DNA from: Pseudomonas fluorescens
GTDB taxonomy: Bacteria; Pseudomonadota; Gammaproteobacteria; Pseudomonadales; Pseudomonadaceae
Assembly: GCF_902498195.1 (NCBI RefSeq)
Contig: NZ_CABVIY010000007.1
Location: 124,001-188,000 of the forward strand
Length of the DNA stretch: 64,000 nt
Direction of reading: 5' to 3'
The position numbers and the translations under genes were made by a program. Below the pieces are notes generated by a model, which saw nothing but the letters and a program-made list of their open reading frames with translations, had not been told where the DNA came from and did not search any database. Positions 43,191 through 50,387 of this stretch are shown here, piece after piece; position 1 is the first letter of the stretch, and each line of letters opens with the position of its first letter.

Positions 43191-44789
43191 ATGAGTCCAA
43201 AAAATCCGCTTCGACCAAAACCCCCTAAGTCTTCCAGTGAGAATCCGACCGGCAGACGCGATACAACGACGGACGTGTTGCCCGGGCGCCCGATCAATCT
43301 GCCGGGCGATCAGTCCGGTCAGACACCGGGACATCGATTCCCGGAAGGCTCCCACCCTCTCGACGTCCAGCCCTCGGGGATCCTGATAAGCGACCTGCCC
43401 CCGGACACACACATCAGTCGAATCGCCAACGCCCTGCCGATCACTCATTACTATCTCCCTGAGCGAATCGTAGACAGATTGCCCGCTCCTGATCCGCAGA
43501 GCGGCATTCGCTCCATTGTTTCAGGGCGTCAATATGTCGATCTGGCGGACGGGGGAACCGTGGCTCTGGGTATCGATGCCGCAGGTCATTTCAGGGCAAA
43601 ACAGATGACCGAACTCATTGCGTCCGGCCCACGCCTGGAACGTATCGAGGGAGCAAACCAATGGCGCATGATTCAGTCGCCCAGCGCCGATGATGGTGAT
43701 TCGCAACTGATCATTACACGCCACCCTCTACCGGAAGATGAACCCGCGCAACCTGGTCCGTCCAAACGCCCTCGTGTCGATGAAGAGCGGCCGCCTACCC
43801 AGGCAGAAACCAACGCCACAGCCGAACCCTGGATAAACTGGGCAATCACCAGCCAACAGGCTTCGCCCGATGACGTGACCATTGCAGGCATTCGTTACGG
43901 GACCTTGCCACGCGGTGATGCCCCGAATCATCCTATTGTTTACATCAGGAGCCCTGCGCATCAGCTCTACGACTTTGATGTGATGCACACGACCCTCAGT
44001 CAGGACCTCGCGCAGCAACCCCGAGGGGTCATTCAGGTTCCGCCGGCCAACCATTGGCAAATCGATCCGAACCTGCCCTTCGAAAAAGCGCTGCCCGACT
44101 ACGTCGCCACTTATTTCTCGGACTTGACAGACGTTGCCCAGCTGAGTATCGCCAGAGAGCAATTTTCACGGGCCAACGGCTCCAGCCTGGCGACAGGTGT
44201 GGGGTTGACGACCCTCAGGCAACTATTCAATGACTGGAAGACCTCGAACATCGCGCCAAGGCCGGAGCTGGCTGATCCGTTGCTCATGCTCCCGATTACG
44301 CCATTTTCCGCCGGTCGGGGCACCGCCCGGAAGGTAGAGCTGACCTACCTGACCCGCGGATCACCGCTACATCGGCTGGAGTTTGATACGCACAAGTTCC
44401 AGCGTGAGTGGGATTACTACATGACCACCCAGAATGGCGTCGACCTCAAGCGATTCATGGCAACCCTGCTGGTACGCAATGGCTACACCGTCTTTGATCC
44501 GACCCCCGCCCAAACCTATCCGATGCTGGTGTTCGGGCGCGCAGGGCATGATTTTGTGTTCCACATGACCTTGCATCGCGTCAGGGGCAATAACATCAAT
44601 GTGCCCCCCACCGATATCCGCAGCTTGTCAGCCGCCCGATTACTCGAACAGATCGGCCCTCCCGCCCTGCAAGCCGTTCAAAACGCCCAGGCGGCCGGCA
44701 AGCTGATCTGGCTTAAAGGCGGCAGTCAGGTCTGGCTTGGTCACGGGGACCGGGCCTTTATCGTGAGAACCCATGATCCAAATGCCTAA
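43191..44789 (+). CDS. Hypothetical effector-like protein with NLS-like motif (paralogue 2)
   Basis: 532 residues from the ATG at 43191 (AGGA upstream). It has the same architecture as paralogue 1. A Pro/Lys-rich disordered start (MSPKNPLRPKPPKSS) leads to a module ending AAGHFRAKQMTELIASGPRLERIEGANQWR, then PGPSKRPRVDEE with Lys192-Arg195, then the shared domain from Trp214 (EPWINWAI; ELADPLLMLPI; LKRFMATLLVRNGYTVFDPT; KLIWLKGGSQ). Lengths are nearly equal and the conserved domain starts at the same residue number, so this is a tandem duplication that has diverged. Function unknown; see findings for the effector idea. Confidence 0.7.
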   Translation: MSPKNPLRPKPPKSSSENPTGRRDTTTDVLPGRPINLPGDQSGQTPGHRFPEGSHPLDVQPSGILISDLPPDTHISRIANALPITHYYLPERIVDRLPAPDPQSGIRSIVSGRQYVDLADGGTVALGIDAAGHFRAKQMTELIASGPRLERIEGANQWRMIQSPSADDGDSQLIITRHPLPEDEPAQPGPSKRPRVDEERPPTQAETNATAEPWINWAITSQQASPDDVTIAGIRYGTLPRGDAPNHPIVYIRSPAHQLYDFDVMHTTLSQDLAQQPRGVIQVPPANHWQIDPNLPFEKALPDYVATYFSDLTDVAQLSIAREQFSRANGSSLATGVGLTTLRQLFNDWKTSNIAPRPELADPLLMLPITPFSAGRGTARKVELTYLTRGSPLHRLEFDTHKFQREWDYYMTTQNGVDLKRFMATLLVRNGYTVFDPTPAQTYPMLVFGRAGHDFVFHMTLHRVRGNNINVPPTDIRSLSAARLLEQIGPPALQAVQNAQAAGKLIWLKGGSQVWLGHGDRAFIVRTHDPNA

Positions 44790-44800
44790 AGCGCCGCGCG

Positions 44801-44826
44801 AAAAAAAGCCCGCAGTGTGAGCGGGC
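44801..44826 (-). terminator. Intrinsic terminator of hiuH
   Basis: GCCCGC (44808-44813) pairs with GCGGGC (44821-44826), followed on the minus strand by seven Ts. It separates the convergent toxin-like block and hiuH. Confidence 0.75.
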
Positions 44827-44885
44827 GAAAGACCAAAGAAGCTATATGCGCAGTCGCTTCCAGGGTGAGGCAGCTGCTTGGGGGA

Positions 44886-45239
44886 TCAGCTGCCGCGGTA
44901 CGTGGAATAGCTGTACGGCGATATCAACAAGGGTACGTGGTAGTGATCCTGTTCCGCCGAGATGCCAAAACGCAGCACCACCACATCCAGGAACGCAGGT
45001 TCCGGCAGCTGGACCCCACGGGCGCGGTAGTAATCCCCCGCATGAAACTGAACCTGATAGACCCCGGTGCGGTAGTCATCACCTTGCAACAGCGGTGCGT
45101 CGACACGGCCATCGCTGTTGGTTGTCGCAGTGGCGACCAATTCCAGCTGCGAACCTTCAACACGGTACAACTCGACCTTGATCGAGCTGCCCGGGCAACC
45201 GTGTGCAGCGTCCAAAACGTGTGTAGTCAAACGTCCCAT
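44886..45239 (-). CDS. hiuH: 5-hydroxyisourate hydrolase
   Basis: A transthyretin-related protein of 117 residues that opens 5-hydroxyisourate to OHCU in urate degradation. The N-terminal GRLTTHVLDAAHGCPG (His7 in the active site) and the C-terminal tetrapeptide YRGS, the family signature, are both present; the central Arg is in the ELYRVEG region. The ATG at 45239 gives the family-typical start; the frame to 45314 is not coding. Divergent from puuE across a region with two palindromes. Confidence 0.95.
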   Translation of the reverse strand: MGRLTTHVLDAAHGCPGSSIKVELYRVEGSQLELVATATTNSDGRVDAPLLQGDDYRTGVYQVQFHAGDYYRARGVQLPEPAFLDVVVLRFGISAEQDHYHVPLLISPYSYSTYRGS

Positions 45240-45371
45240 TGATTCTGCGCGCCTGCCTGCGTGGAAGCAGTCAGACCTCGCGCCTCCCGAAGTCAGTTGA
45301 AAAGGAGACCGCACCGATTCGGAGCACGAAAAGCTGCGGCGAGCGATTGATTAAGACACTTTTAAAAAAAA

Positions 45372-45381
45372 TTGTACACAA
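45372..45381. promoter_or_regulatory. Operator palindrome, near copy TTGTACACAA (site 2, hiuH side)
   Basis: Differs from TTGTATACAA at one position and lies about 133 bp before the hiuH start. Probably the hiuH-side site of the purine regulon. Confidence 0.5.
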
Positions 45382-45577
45382 TAAAAACGACATTTTTGCG
45401 ACCCACGGCGCCATCCATGGATTTGCCGACGTTTTGCCGTTAAAGCATACCCTTGCTGACCCTCATGACCGATAGCTGACTGAACAGGCAGGTTTCTTGC
45501 AGGTTCGCTCAAATACCACGCAAAGATGACCGTTAACGAAAAATGCGAAAAATCAGGCTTACAAAGTGAATATAAAG

Positions 45578-45587
45578 TTGTATACAA
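45578..45587. promoter_or_regulatory. Operator palindrome TTGTATACAA (site 3, puuE side)
   Basis: A perfect 10-bp palindrome 86 bp before the puuE start codon. It overlaps a possible -10 hexamer TACAAT (45583-45588), which would allow repression. Identical to site 1 upstream of the purine permease. Confidence 0.55.
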
Positions 45588-45673
45588 TCAGCCCATCGCT
45601 GTGACGCCAGCCTTACTTTCATGTACAGGCTCGCCACACCAACCTGTCAACACGAATAAGAAGGAAGACTGCA

Positions 45674-46600
45674 GTGAGCGCTGACTACCCACGCGACCTG
45701 ACCGGTTACGGCAGTAACCCTCCTCACCCACACTGGCCGGGCAATGCTCGCATCGCCCTGTCCTTCGTGCTCAATTACGAAGAAGGTGGCGAGCGCAATA
45801 TCCTGCACGGCGATAAAGAATCCGAAGCGTTCCTCTCGGAAATGGTCTCGGCGCAGCCGCTGCAAGGCGCGCGCAACATGAGCATGGAATCGCTGTACGA
45901 GTATGGCAGCCGTGCCGGCGTCTGGCGGATTCTGAAGCTGTTCAAGGAGTTTGACATTCCGCTGACCATCTTCGCCGTGGCCATGGCCGCCCAGCGCCAC
46001 CCGGATGTGATCCGCGCCATGGTCGATGCCGGCCATGAGATCTGCAGCCACGGCTACCGCTGGATCGACTACCAGTACATGGACGAAGCCCAGGAACGCG
46101 AGCACATGCTCGAAGCGATCCGCATCCTCACCGAAATCACCGGTGAACGTCCGCTGGGCTGGTACACCGGTCGCACCGGCCCGAACACCCGTCGCCTGGT
46201 GATGGAAGAAGGCGGTTTCCTCTACGACAGCGACACCTACGACGACGACCTGCCCTACTGGGAACCGAACAACCCGACCGGCAAGCCGCACCTGGTGATC
46301 CCGTACACCCTGGACACCAACGACATGCGCTTCACCCAGGTCCAGGGTTTCAACAAGGGCGACGATTTCTTTGAATACCTGAAAGATGCGTTCGACGTGC
46401 TGTACGCCGAAGGCGCCGAAACACCGAAGATGCTGTCGATCGGCCTGCACTGCCGCCTGATCGGCCGTCCGGCGCGTCTGGCTTCGCTCAAGCGCTTTAT
46501 CGAATACGCTAAAGGTCATGAACAGGTGTGGTTCAGCCGTCGCGTCGACGTTGCACGTCATTGGCACGAAACCCACCCGTACCAAGGGGCCGCGAAATGA
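45674..46600 (+). CDS. puuE: Allantoinase PuuE
   Basis: A polysaccharide-deacetylase-fold allantoinase of 308 residues, hydrolysing allantoin to allantoate. Typical segments are PRDLTGYGSNPPHPHWPGNARIALSFVLNYEEGGE, HEICSHGYRWIDY and GWYTGRTGPNTRRL. It starts with GTG (AAGGAAG upstream). Its stop overlaps the uraD start by four bases (ATGA). First gene of the puuE-uraD-alc-allA-puuD series. Confidence 0.95.
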   Translation: MSADYPRDLTGYGSNPPHPHWPGNARIALSFVLNYEEGGERNILHGDKESEAFLSEMVSAQPLQGARNMSMESLYEYGSRAGVWRILKLFKEFDIPLTIFAVAMAAQRHPDVIRAMVDAGHEICSHGYRWIDYQYMDEAQEREHMLEAIRILTEITGERPLGWYTGRTGPNTRRLVMEEGGFLYDSDTYDDDLPYWEPNNPTGKPHLVIPYTLDTNDMRFTQVQGFNKGDDFFEYLKDAFDVLYAEGAETPKMLSIGLHCRLIGRPARLASLKRFIEYAKGHEQVWFSRRVDVARHWHETHPYQGAAK

Positions 46601-47112
46601 GCGCCTTTCAAACATTGAAACCCTCGACCTTGAGCCGCGACGCCTTCGTCGCCGCTTTCGCCGACATCTACGAACATTCGCCATGGGTGGCCGAAAAGGC
46701 CTTCGACCTGGGCCAGGATGCGTCGATCGACCAGATCGAAACCCTGCACCAGCGCATGAGCGACATCCTGTTGAGCGCCGATCATGCCAGCCAGCTGGCC
46801 CTGATCAACGCTCACCCGGACCTGGCCGGCAAAGCCGCCGTCCAGGGCCAGTTGACCGAAGCCAGCACCAATGAACAGGCTGGCGCCGGTATTCACCAAT
46901 GCACGGCCGAAGAGTTCCAGCGCTTCACCGAGCTGAACGACGCCTACAAGGCCAAGTTCAAGTTTCCCTTCATCATGGCGGTAAAAGGCAGCAACCGGCA
47001 TCAGATCCTCGCGGCGTTCGAAACGCGCATCCACAACCCGGTCGACACCGAGTTCAAGTGCGCGCTGGCGGAGATCAACAAGATTGCCCTGTTCCGATTA
47101 CTGACCCTATAG
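46597..47112 (+). CDS. uraD: OHCU decarboxylase UraD
   Basis: It decarboxylates 2-oxo-4-hydroxy-4-carboxy-5-ureidoimidazoline to S-allantoin. It has 171 residues, all-helical; the catalytic His73 is in INAHPDLAGKA and the conserved KFKFPFIMAVKG is present. The start is fixed by the four-base overlap with puuE. Together with hiuH it completes the urate-to-allantoin steps. Confidence 0.94.
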   Translation: MSAFQTLKPSTLSRDAFVAAFADIYEHSPWVAEKAFDLGQDASIDQIETLHQRMSDILLSADHASQLALINAHPDLAGKAAVQGQLTEASTNEQAGAGIHQCTAEEFQRFTELNDAYKAKFKFPFIMAVKGSNRHQILAAFETRIHNPVDTEFKCALAEINKIALFRLLTL

Positions 47113-47198
47113 CAAGCCTTGCCCGAGTATTTAAAACGCGAAAATACCCAGGGCACTGCAAGCATCCCAAGCCAACTTATTAAAGGCAGACAAGAAGA

Positions 47199-48194
47199 AT
47201 GAAAGCTTACGCCGTACCTTTCGAGAAGTTCGTCAACCTGGCCGACGCCCGCCTGGGCACCAAAATCATCTCGGTCACCGATGACTGGTTCGCAGACGCC
47301 AACCGTCTGTTCCAACCGACCCCGGCCGTGTGGAAGGAGGGCGTGTTCGATGACAACGGCAAGTGGATGGACGGCTGGGAGTCGCGCCGCAAGCGCTTCG
47401 AAGGCTACGACAGCGCCGTGATCCGCCTGGGCGTACCGGGTTCGATCAAAGGCGTGGACATCGACACTTCATTCTTCACCGGCAACTTCCCGCCATCGGC
47501 CTCCCTGGAAGCCTGCTTCCTGGCATCCGGTGAGCCGAACGAAAATACCCAGTGGGTTGAAGTGCTGTCCGCCGTCGAGCTGCAAGGCAACAGCCACCAC
47601 TACCACGAAATCAGCAACGACCAGGCGTTCAGCCACCTGCGCTTCAACATCTACCCGGACGGCGGCGTGGCCCGTCTGCGCGTGTATGGCGTGCCGTTCC
47701 GCGACTGGTCCGCTGTGGGTGACAACGAGCAAGTCGACCTGGCCGCAGCTCTCAACGGTGGCCGCGCCCTCGCCTGCTCCGACGAACACTTCGGCCGCAT
47801 GAGCAACATCCTCAACCCGGGCCGTGGCATCAACATGGGCGACGGCTGGGAAACCGCACGCCGTCGTACCCCGGGCAATGATTGGGTGATCGTCGCCCTG
47901 GGCCACCCGGGCGAAATCGAGAAAATCGTCGTCGACACCTTGCACTTCAAGGGCAACTACCCGGACAGCTGCTCGATCCAGGGCGCGTTCGTGAAGGGCG
48001 GCACCGACAGCCAGATCGAAACCCAATCGCTGTTCTGGCGCGAACTGCTGCCAAGCCAGAAACTGGAAATGCACGCCGAACACACCTTCGCCGAGCAGAT
48101 CAAGGCCCTGGGCCCAATCACCCACATCCGCCTGAACGTATTCCCGGACGGTGGTGTGAGCCGCCTGCGCGTACTGGGCAAGGTCGCTAAGTAA
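47199..48194 (+). CDS. alc: Allantoicase
   Basis: It hydrolyses allantoate to ureidoglycolate and urea. The 331 residues form two related jelly-roll repeats, each with the FxGNxP segment and a DGGVxRLRVxG strand (SFFTGNFPPSAS and YPDGGVARLRVYG; HFKGNYPDSCS and FPDGGVSRLRVLG). A REP pair sits directly after the stop codon within the operon. Confidence 0.95.
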   Translation: MKAYAVPFEKFVNLADARLGTKIISVTDDWFADANRLFQPTPAVWKEGVFDDNGKWMDGWESRRKRFEGYDSAVIRLGVPGSIKGVDIDTSFFTGNFPPSASLEACFLASGEPNENTQWVEVLSAVELQGNSHHYHEISNDQAFSHLRFNIYPDGGVARLRVYGVPFRDWSAVGDNEQVDLAAALNGGRALACSDEHFGRMSNILNPGRGINMGDGWETARRRTPGNDWVIVALGHPGEIEKIVVDTLHFKGNYPDSCSIQGAFVKGGTDSQIETQSLFWRELLPSQKLEMHAEHTFAEQIKALGPITHIRLNVFPDGGVSRLRVLGKVAK

Positions 48195-48201
48195 TGCTGA
48201 G

Positions 48202-48289
48202 CCTGTAGGAGCTGCCGCAGGCTGCGATCTTTTGATCTTGATCTAAAAAGCACAGTCAAAAGATCGCAGGCTGCGCCAGCTCCTACAGG
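48202..48289. repeat. REP family A inverted pair (copy A8), inside the purine operon
   Basis: CTGTAGGAGCTGCCGCAGG... and inverted copy AAAAGATCGCAGGCTGCGCC... lie between alc and allA on the same strand. It is one of the few copies between co-directional genes of one pathway and may lower expression of the downstream genes or protect the upstream mRNA. Confidence 0.88.
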
Positions 48290-48333
48290 GAATGCAGTGA
48301 ACCGAACATACATTTGAAGATAAGAAGACCAGC

Positions 48334-48837
48334 ATGCGCACATTGACGATTGAACCGCTGACCAAAGAAGCCTTCGCCCCTTTCGGTGACGTGATCGAAA
48401 CCGACGGCAGCGATCACTTCATGATCAACAACGGTTCGACCATGCGCTTTCACAAACTGGCGTCGGTGGAAACCGCCACGCCAGAGGACAAGGCGATCAT
48501 CAGCATTTTCCGCGCCGACGCGCAGGACATGCCGCTGACCGTCAGCATGCTGGAGCGTCATCCGCTGGGCAGCCAGGCGTTCATTCCGCTGCTCGGCAAC
48601 CCCTTTCTGATCGTGGTCGCGCCACTTGGCGATGAACCTGTATCAGGCTTGGTCCGCGCCTTCGTCACCAACGGCAGGCAGGGCATTAATTACCATCGCG
48701 GCGTCTGGCACCACCCGGTGCTGACGATCGAAAAGCGGGATGACTTCCTGGTGGTTGATCGCAGTGGCACAGGCAATAACTGCGATGAGCATTTTTTCAA
48801 AGAGGATGAGCGTTTGATCCTCGCCCCCCACCAATAA
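48334..48837 (+). CDS. allA: Ureidoglycolate lyase
   Basis: It splits ureidoglycolate to glyoxylate and urea. It has 167 residues of cupin-like fold, with TKEAFAPFGDVIETDG and the conserved INYHRGVWHHPVLTI segment that contains the active-site histidines. It lies 50 bp before puuD. The ATG has AAG-rich sequence upstream but no strong ribosome site. Confidence 0.93.
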   Translation: MRTLTIEPLTKEAFAPFGDVIETDGSDHFMINNGSTMRFHKLASVETATPEDKAIISIFRADAQDMPLTVSMLERHPLGSQAFIPLLGNPFLIVVAPLGDEPVSGLVRAFVTNGRQGINYHRGVWHHPVLTIEKRDDFLVVDRSGTGNNCDEHFFKEDERLILAPHQ

Positions 48838-48887
48838 GAGAAGGTCTGATCACTCGACAACAGAGTGACAGGCGAGAGGTAAAGACT

Positions 48888-50192
48888 GTGGAAGCACATC
48901 TGTTGGAATGGCTGAACCTGAGCGTGCGCTGGGTTCACATGATTACTGGCGTGGCCTGGATCGGTGCGTCGTTCTATTTCGTCTGGCTGGAGAACAACCT
49001 CAATCGGGTCAACCCGAAAAGCGGTCTGGCCGGTGATCTGTGGGCGATCCATGGCGGCGGTATCTATCACCTGGAAAAATACAAACTGGCCCCACCGACC
49101 ATGCCGGACAACCTGCACTGGTTCAAATGGGAAGCCTACTTCACCTGGATGTCGGGGATCGCGCTGCTGTGCGTGGTGTTCTACTCCAACCCGACGCTCT
49201 ACCTGCTGGCGCCCGGCAGCACCCTGAGCGGCCCTGAAGGCGTGGCCATCGGTATCGGCTCGCTGTTCATCGGCTGGTTCATCTACTCCTTCCTCTGCGA
49301 CTCGGCCCTGGGCAAACGCCCTGCCCTGCTGGGTTTCATTCTGTTCGTACTGATCATCGGCGCCGCCTACGGCTTCAGCAAAGTGTTCAGCGGTCGTGGT
49401 GCGTACCTGCACGTCGGCGCGATCATCGGCACCATCATGGTTGGCAACGTGTTCCGCATCATCATGCCGGCACAGCGCGCCCTGGTGGCAGCCATCGCCG
49501 AGAACCGCACACCCGATCCGGCACTGCCGGCCAAGGGCCTGCTGCGTTCGCGTCACAACAACTACTTCACCCTGCCAGTGCTGTTCATCATGATCAGCAA
49601 CCACTTCCCGAGCACCTACGGCAGCCAGTACAACTGGCTGATCCTGGCCGGGATCGCGGTGCTGGCGGTGTTGGTGCGTCACTACTTCAACACCCGCCAC
49701 GACAGCCACAAATTTGCCTGGACCCTGCCGGTGGCAGCGGTGGGCATGATTTGCCTGGCCTATGTCTCCGGCCCGAAACCGATGTCCAGTGCCCCGGACG
49801 TGGCCAAGGCACCTGCCGCGATCGAGTACCAGCCGCTGCCGGAAACAGCAGTGGGTGGCGGTTTGAAACCGGCTGAAGCCAAACCCGCAGAGGCGCCTGC
49901 CGCCGCCCCGGCGCAAGCAGCCAACGCCGGCCCTGGCTTCGACAAGGTGCACAGCGTGATTCAGGAACGCTGCGCGGTCTGCCACTCGGCCAAACCGACC
50001 AGCCCGTTGTTCAGCGCAGCTCCCGCCGGCGTGATGTTCGACACCCCCGAGCAGATCCGCCAGAACGCTGCACGGATCCAGGCTCAAGCCGTCGCCAGCC
50101 AGATCATGCCACTGGGCAACATCACCCAGATGACCCAGCAGGAACGTGACCTGATCGGCGCCTGGATTGTTCAGGGTGCTCCGACCAATTAA
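48888..50192 (+). CDS. puuD: Urate hydroxylase PuuD (membrane-bound, with cytochrome c domain)
   Basis: It oxidises urate to 5-hydroxyisourate and passes electrons to the respiratory chain. It has 434 residues with about nine membrane helices (WVHMITGVAWIGASFYFVWLENN at the N-terminus). An Ala/Pro-rich linker (about 320-350) leads to a periplasmic cytochrome c domain with C362-A-V-C-H366 and QIMPLGN. GTG start (GAGAGG upstream). This is the enzyme that replaces soluble uricase in many Proteobacteria; no uricase is present here. Confidence 0.94.
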   Translation: MEAHLLEWLNLSVRWVHMITGVAWIGASFYFVWLENNLNRVNPKSGLAGDLWAIHGGGIYHLEKYKLAPPTMPDNLHWFKWEAYFTWMSGIALLCVVFYSNPTLYLLAPGSTLSGPEGVAIGIGSLFIGWFIYSFLCDSALGKRPALLGFILFVLIIGAAYGFSKVFSGRGAYLHVGAIIGTIMVGNVFRIIMPAQRALVAAIAENRTPDPALPAKGLLRSRHNNYFTLPVLFIMISNHFPSTYGSQYNWLILAGIAVLAVLVRHYFNTRHDSHKFAWTLPVAAVGMICLAYVSGPKPMSSAPDVAKAPAAIEYQPLPETAVGGGLKPAEAKPAEAPAAAPAQAANAGPGFDKVHSVIQERCAVCHSAKPTSPLFSAAPAGVMFDTPEQIRQNAARIQAQAVASQIMPLGNITQMTQQERDLIGAWIVQGAPTN

Positions 50193-50203
50193 GTAGCTGA
50201 AAG

Positions 50204-50338
50204 CTTCGCGAGCAAGGACCGCTCCTACAGGTATGACGCAAACCCCTGTGGGAGCGGGCTTGCTCGCGAAGGCGTCGGGTCAGTCAACAACGGTGTTGAA
50301 TGTTAAGGCCTCTTCGCGAGCAAGCCCGCTCCCACAGG
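50204..50338. repeat. REP family B triplet (copy B5)
   Basis: Three units: a diverged TTCGCGAGCAAGGACCGCTC at 50204, a forward GTGGGAGCGGGCTTGCTCG at about 50244-50274 and an inverted TTCGCGAGCAAGCCCGCTCC at about 50310-50338. The only site in the window with three units. Confidence 0.85.
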
Positions 50339-50387
50339 TTTGCCTGATGCAAAAAATCACAAGAATAAAAAAGATCCGAGGTGTTGC

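Larger units (their letters stand above)
45240..45673. other. Divergent promoter region between hiuH and puuE
   Basis: About 430 bp, AT-richer than its surroundings, without a supported ORF. It holds two palindromes TTGTACACAA (45372-45381) and TTGTATACAA (45578-45587), each near one of the divergent genes. Confidence 0.6.

Noticed and set aside
48690..50087. Leftward ORF of 465 codons opposite puuD
   Set aside because: Mirror frame of puuD with no ribosome site and no recognisable motif.
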